DNA of 64,000 nt from Flavobacterium cyclinae (GTDB taxonomy: Bacteria; Bacteroidota; Bacteroidia; Flavobacteriales; Flavobacteriaceae), in assembly GCF_021172145.1 (NCBI RefSeq), contig NZ_CP089095.1:2108001-2172000 (forward strand), in the 5' to 3' direction. The position numbers were made by a program, and so were the translations under genes. The notes under the pieces are model-generated. The model searched no databases, was not told where the DNA came from, and saw only the letters and a program-made list of their open reading frames with translations. Positions 51,392 through 61,024 of this stretch are shown one piece after another. Every line of letters starts with the position of its first letter. Position 1 is the first letter of the stretch.

Positions 51392-54300
51392 ATGGGGATG
51401 TTATGCTTTAAAACCTTCAATACTACTTTTAATATTGAAGAAAAAAGAATCTTAAAAAAAAGCGAAAATGCAGTGTTTTTTAATACTAGTTCCATTTTCA
51501 AAATTCTAATTTTTACTTTATCGTTTTTTGTTTTAGGAATTGGAAACGTATGGGGACAATGCAATTTTAGAATTCAACTTAAAGATTCCTATGGAGATGG
51601 CTGGAATGGAGGAAATATTTCAACAGTAAAAGTGGATGGAATAACAGTTTTATCAAATTTATCTTCATCAACTGGTACAAGTTGGACAAATAATGGTACG
51701 TTTACAGCTTACAATGGTCAAATTATATCTATATCATATACTTCAGGATCCTATTGTTATGAAAATTCTTACAGAATTCAAAGAAATGATTCAGGAACAT
51801 GGAACAATATTTATACTTCAGTAACTTGTCCTACAGGAACATATAATATAACAAATAATGGATGTAGTATCTCTCAACCAGGTTGCTCAGGAACACCAAA
51901 CTCAGGAACTGCAACTGTTAGTGCTGAAGCTGGTTGTAGTGGTTCATCAATAACATTAAGTGCAACTGGATTATCTTCTGGATCAGGAATAAGTTATCAA
52001 TGGGAAAGTGCTTCGTCCGCTTCAGGACCATGGACCAATATATCTGGTGCAACAAATAATTCAGCTAATATAACTTCTGTAAATGGAACAACTTTTTATC
52101 GAATAACTACAACTTGTACCTCATCGGGTTTAACTAATTCTTCTAATTCTGTTTCCTTTACCGGATCAACATGTGGGTCGGTTAACATTCCATCATCAGG
52201 TTCTACTACTGTAAATTGTGGAACTAGTACTTATATTTATGACAATGGTGGTTCTTCAGGAGATTATGCATCAAGCAGTAATGGATATTCTGTTCTAGAT
52301 AATTCTGGAACTGGGGTAATTACATTAACTGGATCTTTTACTTACATTGAAGGAGGTTATGATTATCTAAAAATCTATAGTGGTGTTGGTATAAGCGGAA
52401 CATTATTAGCAACTTATTCAAATTCAAGTGGAGGAACAATAACTCCATATACAAGTCCAGCAGGTACACCTATTACAATTCAATTTACATCGGATTCTAG
52501 TGTACAAGGCGCTGGTTTTGCCTTAACTGCAATATACTCAGGAACCTGCGCCTCATGTATGGCTCCAACGGCTTTAACTTCAACTGTGGCAACCACAACA
52601 GCTGCTACCATTTCATGGACAGCAGCTTCACCAGCGCCAGCAAATGGTTATGATTATTATATATCTTCAACTTCTACAGCTCCAACAGCAGGAACAACTC
52701 CTACAGGTACAACAGCAGCTGGTGTTACTACTGAAGAATTAACTAGTTTAACGGCTAACACTATTTATTACTTTTGGGTACGCTCTAATTGTGGTGGAGG
52801 TGAAGTTTCATCTTGGGTAAGTGGTGGAAGTTTTAACACTTTAGAAGGTAATACTTGTGGATTAGTTCAAGATTTAGCATCATTAACTAGTCCTTACAGC
52901 GGTACTACTGTTGGTTTCTCTAATAGTTTCACAAACTCTTGTTTAACTGGTACTGGAGGTGATAGAATTTTTAAAATTGATGTTCCAGATGGTTTTCAAC
53001 TTTTCATTGGACAATCTGTTAACGGCTATGATTCTAAACACAGAATTGCCTATGGAGGAACTTGTCCAGGAACTACAGAAATCAATACAGGATATGTAGC
53101 AAACTTTCCTACACAGCTTACAAATGGAACTTCTTTAGGATGCTTAGACTACGATGATTTAACTCATTATTATTTCAACAATACTACAGGTTCCACTCAA
53201 ACCGTATATTGGATACAAGATGGTTATTCGACTAATGAAGGAACATTTACTTTAGAATGGGAATTGAGTGCAGCTCCAACTTGTATTATTCCTTCAGCTT
53301 TAACTTCAACTGTATCTACCTCAACATCAGCTACTATTTCTTGGACAGCAGCTTCCCCTGATCCAGCAAATGGGTATGATTATTATATATCTTCAACATC
53401 TACAGCTCCAACTGCAGGTACAACTCCTACAGGTACAACAACTGTTGGTGTTACTTCTGAAGAATTAACTAGTTTAACTGCTAATACCACTTATTATTTT
53501 TGGGTACGCTCTAATTGTGGTGGTGGTGAGGTTTCATCTTGGGTAAGTGGTGGAAGTTTTTATACGGGGTATTGCTTACCATCTGGTGCTACTAATTATT
53601 ATTTAAACAATGTTGTTACTACCGGTGGTCTTACAAATATTTCTAATGCTTCTGGAGCGGGATCTGGTGGTTATACAAATTACTCTTCAACAATAAGTTG
53701 TTCAAATTATATTGGAGCAACTACTTCTATCACATTAACACCAAGTTCTGGAACTAATTATTTCTACTGTTGGATTGATTGGAATAATGATTTGGACTTT
53801 AATGATGCAAACGAAACGATTTTTGCTACTACAACTTTTACATCAAATTATACTGGTTCAATTACTATTCCTAATGGCACAGCAATTGGAAACTATAGAA
53901 TGCGTGTTGCTAATAGCTGGTCAGGAATAATTACTTCTTGCGGACCTTCAAGTAATGGTGAATACGAAGATTATACATTTAGTGTAATTTTAGAGCCACA
54001 ACCTATCACTATTACCCCTGCATCAGCAACTACATTTTGTGTTGGAAATTCGGTAGACTTAACTGCTTCTAGTACTGAAGCATACACTTATACATGGTCA
54101 CCAAGTACTGGATTAAGTAGTACGAATGGTGCTACAGTAACAGCTAATCCTACAAGCACAACAACCTATACTGTTACAGGTGATAATGGTGCTGGAATGG
54201 TAACAAGTCAAAATATAACTATTACTATAACACCTTCTCCTTCAGATGTAACTATTAGTAATAGTAGTGAAACCGTGTGTAAAAACAGTGTTCAAACATT

Positions 54301-56596
54301 AGTTGCTAGCGGAGGTAATGTATCGGGTTTATCTACAACTGTATCTTCAGGAAATGTGAATTTAGCTATACCAGATTACAACATGAGTACTGGAGTTTCT
54401 CAAGTATTATCTGTAAATACTATACCTGAAAATGCAACAATAACTAATATTGATGTAACATTTAACATTACTCACACTTGGGATTCAGATGTAATAATTA
54501 ATCTTGAAGCTCCAAATGGCAAAATTGTAAATTTAGTTGCTAAAGAAGGAGGTGCTGGAGACAATTTTACAAACACAAAAATTACTTCAAACACTTCTGT
54601 TTCTTCAATAGTAGGAAATAGTGCTCCTTTTACAGGTACTTTTCAAGCCGAACTTGCCTCTAATACAAATGCTAGTTCTCCAACACCTGCTATTAATACA
54701 CAATTATTTTCTGATTTATTTTCAATACCTAACGGAGATTGGAAACTAAGAGTGTATGATGATATTTCGGACGACACAGGAACTTTAATTAATTGTGCCA
54801 TTACCATAACTTATGATTCATCACAAATAACTTGGTCGCCAATTTCAGATCTTTATACTGATGCTGCTTGTACCGTTGCATATACTGGTGAACATGCAAC
54901 AACATTATATGCAAAACCAAGTGAAACTAGAACCTATACTGCTTCTTCAATAGTTGGAAGTTGCGAAAAAACAGATACCATTACATTTACTGTTGCATCT
55001 GCTGTACATGATGGAACCGCTTGGTCTAGCGCTCCTGCTGCAAATAAAGAGTTAATTTTTAATGGTGACTTTAGTTCTACTGAAAATCTAGAAGGATGTA
55101 GCTGTACTGTTAATTCTGGAAATGTTGTAATAAATTCAAATCATACTTTAAAAATCTCAAATGAAATTGAAGTAAACGGTGGAAGCATAACTTTTGAAAA
55201 TAACAGTTCATTAATACAAATTAATGATGTAACTAACTCAGGAAATATAACCTACAAAAGAACTTCACCTCAATCGGTTTCTAATACAGACTATGTGTAT
55301 TGGTCATCTCCTGTAGGTGGACAAACAGTTCCAAACGGCTATAACTATATGTGGAATAATGCTGGTGGAACATCAGGAAATTGGACTTCAGCTGTTGGTC
55401 AATCAATGACGGCTGGAAAAGGTATAATCATGAGAGGTACAAGCAGTAAAACATTTACAGGGGTTCCTTATAACGGTGAAATTGACGTAACAGTTTACCG
55501 AAGAAATCTAGCAGGATATAATGACAATTGGAACCTTGTTGGAAATCCTTATCCTTCAGCAATTAGTGCTGATGAATTCTTAACAGATTTAGACAATTCA
55601 AATATTGAAGGATCTATCGGAATTTGGACACACAACTCCCCTATTTCTAGTACGAATGGAAATCCTTTTTACGGAAACTACTCTTACAATTATAACCCAA
55701 GCGATTATATCATTTATAATTTATCTGGTTCTCAAAATGGCCCTGATACGTATAACGGATATATTCCTGCAGGACAAGCCTTTTTTGTAAAATATAATAA
55801 TGATGATAATGCTTCCCCAATTGCTGCATCTAGTACTATTAAATTTAAAAACACAATGCGAACTGATGTTGATGGAAATTCTTATAACAATTCTCAATTT
55901 TACAGAAATAACGCTTCAACACAAAGTTTAGAAAAGAATAGAATTTGGATAGACATTGTAGGAACTACTTCGGCTTATTCTAGAACTATGGTGGGATATA
56001 TTGAAACTGCTACTGATAACAAAGACCGATTATTCGATTCGTCTACAAGCGTAACCAACACTAATACAAGCATTTATTCATTAATCAATACAGATAAAAT
56101 GAGTATACAGGCAAAAGGGCTCCCTTTTAATGATACCGATTCTATAGCATTAGGTTATAACGCTGCACAAGCTGGAAACTTCACAATTGCTATTTATGCG
56201 GTTGATGGATTGTTTGTTAATCAAGAAGTGTACTTATTTGATTCAGAATTAAATATCATACATAATATCAAAACAGCGCCATATACTTTTACTACCTTAC
56301 CAGGAGAAAACAATTCAAGATTTAGCTTAGTATTTAATAATGAAACACTTAGCAATCCTGATTATAGTATAGAAAATTCAGTTTTAATTATTAATTCAAA
56401 TAAATTAAAAGTAGTTTCTAATTTAGAAGAAATGGAGTCTATAACCGTTTTTGATCTTCTTGGAAGAACTATATACAACAATAGCGATATTAATTCTAAA
56501 GAATTCTTACTACCTATCATACAAGAACAAGTACCATTGATCGTAAAAATCAAATTATCAAGTGGTACAATTGTTCAACGAAAAACTTTCTATTAA
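51392..56596 (+). CDS. Large multidomain secreted protein with T9SS type A sorting domain
   Basis: A 1734-residue protein exported by Sec and then T9SS. Order: signal segment about 35-56 (ending NVWGQ after a long N-region); a DSYGDGWNGG domain (about 60-155); an Ig-like domain (164-258); a CUB domain (262-386, with YDNGGSSGDY and YDYLKIYSG); fibronectin III-like repeat 1 (391-486); a beta domain (487-626); FnIII repeat 2 (634-726, almost identical to repeat 1); a GEVED domain (727-867, WIDWNNDLDF, GEYEDY); an Ig/PKD-like domain (870-946); a proprotein-convertase P domain (989-1142, THTWDSDVIINLEAPNG); a region with beta-helix-like repeats (1215-1300); and a C-terminal sorting domain (about 1655-1734, ITVFDLLGRTIYN). 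No catalytic domain was seen, so it is likely an adhesin or a surface-binding protein. Confidence 0.9.
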   Translation: MGMLCFKTFNTTFNIEEKRILKKSENAVFFNTSSIFKILIFTLSFFVLGIGNVWGQCNFRIQLKDSYGDGWNGGNISTVKVDGITVLSNLSSSTGTSWTNNGTFTAYNGQIISISYTSGSYCYENSYRIQRNDSGTWNNIYTSVTCPTGTYNITNNGCSISQPGCSGTPNSGTATVSAEAGCSGSSITLSATGLSSGSGISYQWESASSASGPWTNISGATNNSANITSVNGTTFYRITTTCTSSGLTNSSNSVSFTGSTCGSVNIPSSGSTTVNCGTSTYIYDNGGSSGDYASSSNGYSVLDNSGTGVITLTGSFTYIEGGYDYLKIYSGVGISGTLLATYSNSSGGTITPYTSPAGTPITIQFTSDSSVQGAGFALTAIYSGTCASCMAPTALTSTVATTTAATISWTAASPAPANGYDYYISSTSTAPTAGTTPTGTTAAGVTTEELTSLTANTIYYFWVRSNCGGGEVSSWVSGGSFNTLEGNTCGLVQDLASLTSPYSGTTVGFSNSFTNSCLTGTGGDRIFKIDVPDGFQLFIGQSVNGYDSKHRIAYGGTCPGTTEINTGYVANFPTQLTNGTSLGCLDYDDLTHYYFNNTTGSTQTVYWIQDGYSTNEGTFTLEWELSAAPTCIIPSALTSTVSTSTSATISWTAASPDPANGYDYYISSTSTAPTAGTTPTGTTTVGVTSEELTSLTANTTYYFWVRSNCGGGEVSSWVSGGSFYTGYCLPSGATNYYLNNVVTTGGLTNISNASGAGSGGYTNYSSTISCSNYIGATTSITLTPSSGTNYFYCWIDWNNDLDFNDANETIFATTTFTSNYTGSITIPNGTAIGNYRMRVANSWSGIITSCGPSSNGEYEDYTFSVILEPQPITITPASATTFCVGNSVDLTASSTEAYTYTWSPSTGLSSTNGATVTANPTSTTTYTVTGDNGAGMVTSQNITITITPSPSDVTISNSSETVCKNSVQTLVASGGNVSGLSTTVSSGNVNLAIPDYNMSTGVSQVLSVNTIPENATITNIDVTFNITHTWDSDVIINLEAPNGKIVNLVAKEGGAGDNFTNTKITSNTSVSSIVGNSAPFTGTFQAELASNTNASSPTPAINTQLFSDLFSIPNGDWKLRVYDDISDDTGTLINCAITITYDSSQITWSPISDLYTDAACTVAYTGEHATTLYAKPSETRTYTASSIVGSCEKTDTITFTVASAVHDGTAWSSAPAANKELIFNGDFSSTENLEGCSCTVNSGNVVINSNHTLKISNEIEVNGGSITFENNSSLIQINDVTNSGNITYKRTSPQSVSNTDYVYWSSPVGGQTVPNGYNYMWNNAGGTSGNWTSAVGQSMTAGKGIIMRGTSSKTFTGVPYNGEIDVTVYRRNLAGYNDNWNLVGNPYPSAISADEFLTDLDNSNIEGSIGIWTHNSPISSTNGNPFYGNYSYNYNPSDYIIYNLSGSQNGPDTYNGYIPAGQAFFVKYNNDDNASPIAASSTIKFKNTMRTDVDGNSYNNSQFYRNNASTQSLEKNRIWIDIVGTTSAYSRTMVGYIETATDNKDRLFDSSTSVTNTNTSIYSLINTDKMSIQAKGLPFNDTDSIALGYNAAQAGNFTIAIYAVDGLFVNQEVYLFDSELNIIHNIKTAPYTFTTLPGENNSRFSLVFNNETLSNPDYSIENSVLIINSNKLKVVSNLEEMESITVFDLLGRTIYNNSDINSKEFLLPIIQEQVPLIVKIKLSSGTIVQRKTFY
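52561..52843 (+). repeat. FnIII-like repeat 1 of the adhesin (DNA duplicate)
   Basis: Encodes APTALTSTVATTTAATISWT through VSGGSFNT. The DNA is nearly the same as 53281-53563, 720 bases further on, with most differences silent or conservative. Confidence 0.8.
53281..53563 (+). repeat. FnIII-like repeat 2 of the adhesin (DNA duplicate)
   Basis: Encodes IPSALTSTVSTSTSATISWT through VSGGSFYT. Pair of 52561-52843. Recombination between the two would remove about 240 residues in frame (720 bases). Confidence 0.8.
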
Positions 56597-56624
56597 TTTT
56601 TTTATAGTTTGTTTCATAGCGTTG

Positions 56625-56658
56625 AAGGCTTGGATAATATAATTTCCAAGCCTTTTTG
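56625..56658 (+). terminator. First terminator after the adhesin gene
   Basis: Ten-pair stem AAGGCTTGGA/TCCAAGCCTT with a 10-base loop and a T5 run. Confidence 0.8.
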
Positions 56659-56697
56659 TATTTAATACTATCTAATTATTAGGTATTAAAGTATTCT

Positions 56698-56724
56698 ATC
56701 CTGAGTTTAGGCTCAGGATTTTTT
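56698..56724 (+). terminator. Second terminator after the adhesin gene
   Basis: Stem ATCCTGAG/CTCAGGAT with loop TTTAGG, followed by T6. It lies 40 bases after the first; the pair isolates the next unit. Confidence 0.7.
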
Positions 56725-56756
56725 AGTCTATATGTTGTTGTAAACAAAAATTGAGT

Positions 56757-56789
56757 TTGATAATTTGTAGGAATTTTTTATTATTTTTG
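56757..56789 (+). promoter_or_regulatory. Promoter of the two-ORF unit
   Basis: TTG, a 22-base spacer and TATTTTTG. Transcription would start near 56796, about 7 bases before the ATG of the small ORF. Confidence 0.6.
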
Positions 56790-56802
56790 AGGAATAGAAT
56801 AT

Positions 56803-56886
56803 ATGCAACTTTCACCTATCTTGAAAATATGGCAAGATACTAGTCCGATAGTTTCGCATATAAATAAGTTAGTGGCAATAAAATGA
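56803..56886 (+). CDS. 27-residue ORF, coupled to the next gene
   Basis: ATG 56803 to TGA 56886 encodes MQLSPILKIWQDTSPIVSHI and KLVAIK-like residues (27 in all). It starts directly after a good promoter and its stop overlaps the next ATG as ATGA. It may be a leader peptide, or the first part of a gene that was broken by a frameshift. I recognise no homology. Confidence 0.4.
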   Translation: MQLSPILKIWQDTSPIVSHINKLVAIK

Positions 56887-57458
56887 AACTCTTGATCGAA
56901 GTTGTAGTTGGTTATATGTATAAAGTCCAGAAGAATAAACTGGACACATCCAAATTCAAAGAAGAGTTTGCAGCAATTCGACATGGAAATTATTTGCAGT
57001 TTTTCAATTTAATAGGAAAACCTATTGACTTTATCGTATCAAACGATAATGGAGCAGTTAGCACAAGTGTCATCATTGAAGAAAACGAGGCTACTCTTAT
57101 AGCCTTAAATAAAGTCGGAGAATCACTCAAGGATTTTTTTAAGAGGGCAAGGTATGAGTTTGGAGTGATAAATGATATTGATCTTACTGATGAAGTATTT
57201 GAAAAAGCCGCGCTTTTTGAACTTTCGCTAAGAATGCATTCTAACGATAAAAGATTGATAAATAAGGAAATAAACTTTGTTGATATTATTAACAGTCTTA
57301 ACATTTCAGACTTAGACAAGGAAGTTTTTCATGATGGCAGAAAGTTTATTAATTACATTAAAAGACCTGAAAAGCTGAAATATTCTTGGAATGAAGGTGT
57401 TCTAATTTTCAATAAAGCTTTTGAGTTAATGATCGAAAAAAAAATGACAATAATCTAA
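56883..57458 (+). CDS. Orphan protein of unknown function
   Basis: A 191-residue soluble protein, mostly helical, with no signal or membrane segment. It starts MKLLIEVVVGYMYKVQKNKL, has a hydrophilic middle (IDFIVSNDNGAVSTSVIIEENEATLIALNKVGESL) and ends in LMIEKKMTII. I do not recognise it. It overlaps the 27-residue ORF by 4 bases (ATGA). The unit is flanked on the left by two terminators and on the right by GC-rich palindromes and the valS terminator, so it looks like an accessory insertion between the adhesin and valS. Its codon use seems somewhat different (more AAG for Lys). Confidence 0.65.
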   Translation: MKLLIEVVVGYMYKVQKNKLDTSKFKEEFAAIRHGNYLQFFNLIGKPIDFIVSNDNGAVSTSVIIEENEATLIALNKVGESLKDFFKRARYEFGVINDIDLTDEVFEKAALFELSLRMHSNDKRLINKEINFVDIINSLNISDLDKEVFHDGRKFINYIKRPEKLKYSWNEGVLIFNKAFELMIEKKMTII

Positions 57459-57491
57459 TTGGTAAAAATTTGAAATGGAAATTGAAAGTTT

Positions 57492-57521
57492 TCCCGCGAG
57501 CGCGAGCGTCATGCTCGTGAA
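57492..57521. repeat. GC-rich palindromic repeat (GCGAGCGCGAGCGTCATGCTCG)
   Basis: CCCGCGAGCGCGAGCGTCAT followed by GCTCGTGAAC. CGAGC/GCTCG form a stem around GTCAT. It stands out in AT-rich DNA and resembles a dispersed flavobacterial palindrome. Confidence 0.6.
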
Positions 57522-57523
57522 CA

Positions 57524-57560
57524 CAAAAAAACAAAAAATCCCGAGCTCACACTCGGGATT
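57524..57560 (-). terminator. Terminator of valS
   Basis: Nine-pair stem AATCCCGAG/CTCGGGATT with loop CTCACA. On the minus strand a T-run follows. It lies 30 bases after the valS stop. Confidence 0.8.
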
Positions 57561-57569
57561 CATTATTTA

Positions 57570-57584
57570 AAACCTGACAGGTTT
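57570..57584. repeat. AAACCTGACAGGTTT palindrome
   Basis: AAACCTG and CAGGTTT around a single A, between the valS stop and its terminator. I recognise ACCTGACAGGTTT as a frequent flavobacterial dispersed palindrome. Confidence 0.6.
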
Positions 57585-57589
57585 GCAAT

Positions 57590-60217
57590 CTATTTCAAAC
57601 TCGCTAAACTCTGTTCTAAAGTTGCAATTTTTGCTAAAGCGTCGGCTTCTTTTTTGCGTTCGTTAGCAATTACTTGTTCGGGTGCGCCGGCTACGAATTT
57701 TTCATTCGAAAGTTTACCTTGCACCGAGCGTAAGAATCCTTTGGTGTAGTTTAACTCTTCGGTTAATTTTGCAATTTCTGCTTCTACATCGATGTTTCCA
57801 GTAATTGGAATAAAATATTCATTCGATTTCACACGGTACGATAATGCACCATCTACTTTATCTGAAACATATTCTAAAGTAGCAACATTTCCTAACTTCT
57901 GAATTACTGAATCAAAATATGTTGAGGCTTTTTCGTTGTTCACTACTTTTAAATCTATAGCATCTTTAAATGGCAGATTCTTGTCTTTACGAATCGTTCT
58001 AATTCCAGAAATAACTTCCGTTGCGAAATCAAAATCAGCAATTAATTTTGCGTCAAACGCTTTCGCTTTTGGCCATTCTGAAACGATTAACGCTTGTTCT
58101 GGCGTTCTTTCGGTAATGTGTTGCCAAATTTCCTCTGTTAAAAACGGCATGAACGGATGTAACAATTTCAAGTTGTTTTCTAACATTTCAATTGCTTTTT
58201 CAAATGTAGTGCGGTCAATTGGTTGTTGGTAACCAGGCTTTATCATTTCTAAGAACCACGAACAAAAATCATCCCAAACCAATTTGTAAATCGCCATTAA
58301 AGCGTCTGATAATCTGTATTTATCAAAATTATCTTCGATTTCGGCTAAGGTTTGTTGCAACTTCGCTTCGTACCATTCAATCGCTACTTTTGATGCTTCT
58401 GGTTGTGCAATATCGGCTACTTCCCAACCTTTGATTAGTTTGAATGCATTCCAAATTTTATTAGAGAAACCTTTTCCTTGGTTGCATAATTCCTCGTCGA
58501 ACAAAATATCATTTCCTGCCGAAGCACTTAATAACAATCCCACACGAACTCCATCAGCACCAAATTTTTCAATTAGTCCAAGTGGTTCAGGCGAATTTCC
58601 TAAAGATTTCGACATTTTACGACCTTGTTTGTCGCGCACTAATCCCGTTAAATATACGTTTGAAAATGGTTTTTCACCTGAATATTCGTAACCTGCAATA
58701 ATCATACGCGCTACCCAGAAGAATAAAATATCGGGTCCCGTAACTAAATCATTCGAAGGATAATAATATTTAAAATCTTCACTTTCTGGATTTAATACAC
58801 CTCCAAAAACCGCCATTGGCCATAACCATGAAGAGAACCAAGTGTCCAATGCGTCAGCGTCCTGACGTAATTCAGCAGTGGTCAGTGTTGAGTTGCCAGT
58901 TTTTGCTTTCGCAAGCTCAAGCGCTTTTTCGATGTTTTCAGCTACAACGAAATCTTCTTTTCCGTCACCAAAATAGTAAGCCGGGATTTGTTGTCCCCAC
59001 CACAATTGACGCGAAATATTCCAATCGCGAATGTTGTTTAACCAATGCGCATACGTATTATTGAAACGACTTGGATATAATTTGATTTCGTCTGATTCTA
59101 AAACGGCTTTGATAGCAGGTTTTACTAAATCTTCCATTTTTAAGAACCATTGGTCGGATAATCTTGGTTCGATTACCGCTTTCGTTCTTTCAGAAGTTCC
59201 AACTTTATTTAAATGCGTTTCAGTTTTTGCTAAAGCTCCGATAGTTTCTAATTCTTTAGCAATTTCTTCACGAACTACAAATCTATCTTTTCCTTGATAA
59301 TGCAATCCGTATGAATTCAAAGACGCATCTTCATTGAAAATATCGATGATTTCCAAATTGTGTTTATCACCTAACACTTTATCGTTGGTATCATGAGCAG
59401 GCGTTACTTTTAAACAGCCCGTACCGAATTCTACATCTACATATTCGTCTTCGATGATTGGTACTACTCTACCACAAATTGGAACAATAGCTTTTTTCCC
59501 TTTTAAATGCGAAAAACGTTCATCATTTGGATTGATACAAATAGCAGTATCCCCAAAAATCGTTTCTGGACGAGTAGTTGCAACCGTTAAGAAATCTTCT
59601 GAACCTTCGATTTTGTATTTGATGAAATATAATTTTCCTTGACGTTCTTCAAAGATTACTTCTTCGTCAGATAACGTAGTTTTTGCTTCTGGATCCCAGT
59701 TTACCATTCGATAACCGCGATAAATCAAACCTTTGTTGTATAAATCTACAAATGAGTGAATTACAGATGCTGACATATCGTCATCCATCGTAAATTTAGT
59801 ACGACTCCAATCGCAAGAGCAACCCAATTGTTTTAATTGCTCTAAGATGGTTCCACCGTATTTTTCGGTCCAATCCCAAGCGTGTTTAAGGAATTCTTCG
59901 CGTGTTAAATCGTTTTTATTGATGCCTTCTTCTTTTAACTTGGCTACTACTTTCGCTTCGGTTGCAATTGAAGCATGATCCGTTCCTGGCACCCAACAAG
60001 CGTTAAACCCTTTTAAACGCGCACGACGAATTAATACATCTTGAATGGTGTTATTCAACATGTGTCCCATGTGTAAGACTCCGGTTACGTTTGGTGGCGG
60101 AATTACAATGGTGTACGGCGTTCTGTGGTCGGGTTTAGATGTAAAATAATCGTTTTTCATCCAGTAGTCGTACCACTTTTGTTCTACTTCTTTAGCGTTG
60201 AATTGTGCAGGAATCAT
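57590..60217 (-). CDS. valS: Valyl-tRNA synthetase
   Basis: Class I aminoacyl-tRNA synthetase of 875 residues. Signature 1 is [14 protein letters not shown] (41-54), signature 2 KMSKSLGN lies after GLVRDKQGR. The editing domain ([13 protein letters not shown] and [12 protein letters not shown]) and the anticodon-binding domain are present, and the protein ends in the ValS coiled coil (about 810-875). The gene has its own terminator. A putative -7 element (60447-60440) is about 220 bases upstream, with a dispersed GC-rich repeat between it and the ATG. Confidence 0.97.
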   Translation of the reverse strand: MIPAQFNAKEVEQKWYDYWMKNDYFTSKPDHRTPYTIVIPPPNVTGVLHMGHMLNNTIQDVLIRRARLKGFNACWVPGTDHASIATEAKVVAKLKEEGINKNDLTREEFLKHAWDWTEKYGGTILEQLKQLGCSCDWSRTKFTMDDDMSASVIHSFVDLYNKGLIYRGYRMVNWDPEAKTTLSDEEVIFEERQGKLYFIKYKIEGSEDFLTVATTRPETIFGDTAICINPNDERFSHLKGKKAIVPICGRVVPIIEDEYVDVEFGTGCLKVTPAHDTNDKVLGDKHNLEIIDIFNEDASLNSYGLHYQGKDRFVVREEIAKELETIGALAKTETHLNKVGTSERTKAVIEPRLSDQWFLKMEDLVKPAIKAVLESDEIKLYPSRFNNTYAHWLNNIRDWNISRQLWWGQQIPAYYFGDGKEDFVVAENIEKALELAKAKTGNSTLTTAELRQDADALDTWFSSWLWPMAVFGGVLNPESEDFKYYYPSNDLVTGPDILFFWVARMIIAGYEYSGEKPFSNVYLTGLVRDKQGRKMSKSLGNSPEPLGLIEKFGADGVRVGLLLSASAGNDILFDEELCNQGKGFSNKIWNAFKLIKGWEVADIAQPEASKVAIEWYEAKLQQTLAEIEDNFDKYRLSDALMAIYKLVWDDFCSWFLEMIKPGYQQPIDRTTFEKAIEMLENNLKLLHPFMPFLTEEIWQHITERTPEQALIVSEWPKAKAFDAKLIADFDFATEVISGIRTIRKDKNLPFKDAIDLKVVNNEKASTYFDSVIQKLGNVATLEYVSDKVDGALSYRVKSNEYFIPITGNIDVEAEIAKLTEELNYTKGFLRSVQGKLSNEKFVAGAPEQVIANERKKEADALAKIATLEQSLASLK

Positions 60218-60300
60218 TATATCGTTTATTGTTTATTGTTAATGGTTTGTTGTTTAAACTTAATGAAACAACGATTACAAAAAATCCTAAAGTTAACTTT

Positions 60301-60368
60301 CTAGCCCCGATGGGAGCGGCATCCCGCTTTTAGCGGATAGAGCGGACAGCGGGAAAATGGATAGCTAG
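60301..60368. repeat. GC-rich dispersed repeat element with terminal CTAGC/GCTAG
   Basis: A 68-base element: CTAGCCCCGATGGGAGCGGC at the left, GCGGACAGCGGGAAAATGGA near the right, ending ATAGCTAG. Terminal inverted repeats CTAGC/GCTAG and an inner TCCCGC/GCGGGA allow a folded structure. I recognise the AGCCCCGATGGGAGCGGCATCC...TAGCGGAT pattern as an abundant flavobacterial intergenic element. It lies in the presumed leader of valS. Confidence 0.75.
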
Positions 60369-60439
60369 TAAATCCTAAACCATTCGCTTCTAAAAACACC
60401 TAAACTAAAACTTTGGTATATTTTTTGTATTACTAGCTG

Positions 60440-60447
60440 CAAAAGTA
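60440..60447 (-). promoter_or_regulatory. -7 element, probably of valS
   Basis: TACTTTTG then CAGC on the minus strand; no clear -33. The 316-base gap 60218-60533 holds this element and the repeat at 60301-60368 but no gene. Confidence 0.4.
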
Positions 60448-60533
60448 ACTATATCACGAAAATAAAAAAAATGTTAGGAGTAGTTTGTTGGTTGCTTATA
60501 TTTAATTAATTTTACAACAACCTATTAATTGAT

Positions 60534-60965
60534 ATGATGATGAAAAAATTACTTGTTTATTTAACTGTATTAATTGGAATATCTTCTTTTGCTCAATCAG
60601 GCGCTAAGATTGAATTTAAAGAGGAAACCATAAATTATGGCGAAGTAGAAAAAGGAAAAGATGATGGAATTCGAGTATTTGAGTTCACGAATACTGGTGA
60701 TGAACCGTTAGTTATTAAAAACGCAAAATCGAGTTGTGGTTGTACGGTTCCAGAATGGCCAAAAGATCCAATTGCTCCAGGAGGAAAAGGACAAATTAAA
60801 GTGCAATACAACATGAATCCGGGACCTATTAGCAAAACCATTACAATTGAAAGTAATGCCATTAATAAACCTAATGGAATGATTCCTTTACGTATTAAAG
60901 GTACTGTAATTGTAAAGGAAGAAGTTAGTCCGCTAGTAAAAAAGAAGACGTTTCCAAATTCATAA
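60534..60965 (+). CDS. Exported DUF1573 family protein
   Basis: A 143-residue protein with a signal peptide (about 1-20, cleavage after SFAQ) and one DUF1573 (ASPM/Hydin-like immunoglobulin) domain: ETINYGEVEKGKDDGIRVFEFTNTGDEPLVIKNAKSSCGCTVPEWPKDPIAPGGKGQIKVQYN. The SSCGCTVPEWP signature is typical. It is probably periplasmic or outer-membrane-associated; function unknown. Three ATG codons stand in a row (60534, 60537, 60540); any may be used. Confidence 0.9.
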   Translation: MMMKKLLVYLTVLIGISSFAQSGAKIEFKEETINYGEVEKGKDDGIRVFEFTNTGDEPLVIKNAKSSCGCTVPEWPKDPIAPGGKGQIKVQYNMNPGPISKTITIESNAINKPNGMIPLRIKGTVIVKEEVSPLVKKKTFPNS

Positions 60966-60985
60966 AGAATTAAATAATTAAATCT

Positions 60986-61024
60986 GGCTTCAAAAAAGTA
61001 TCTTTTTTTTTGAAGCCTTTTTTT
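60986..61024. terminator. Terminator between the DUF1573 and protease genes
   Basis: Stem GGCTTCAAAAAA/TTTTTTTTGAAGCC with a short loop, followed by T7 on the plus strand. It lies between two converging genes and reaches the protease stop. Confidence 0.75.
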
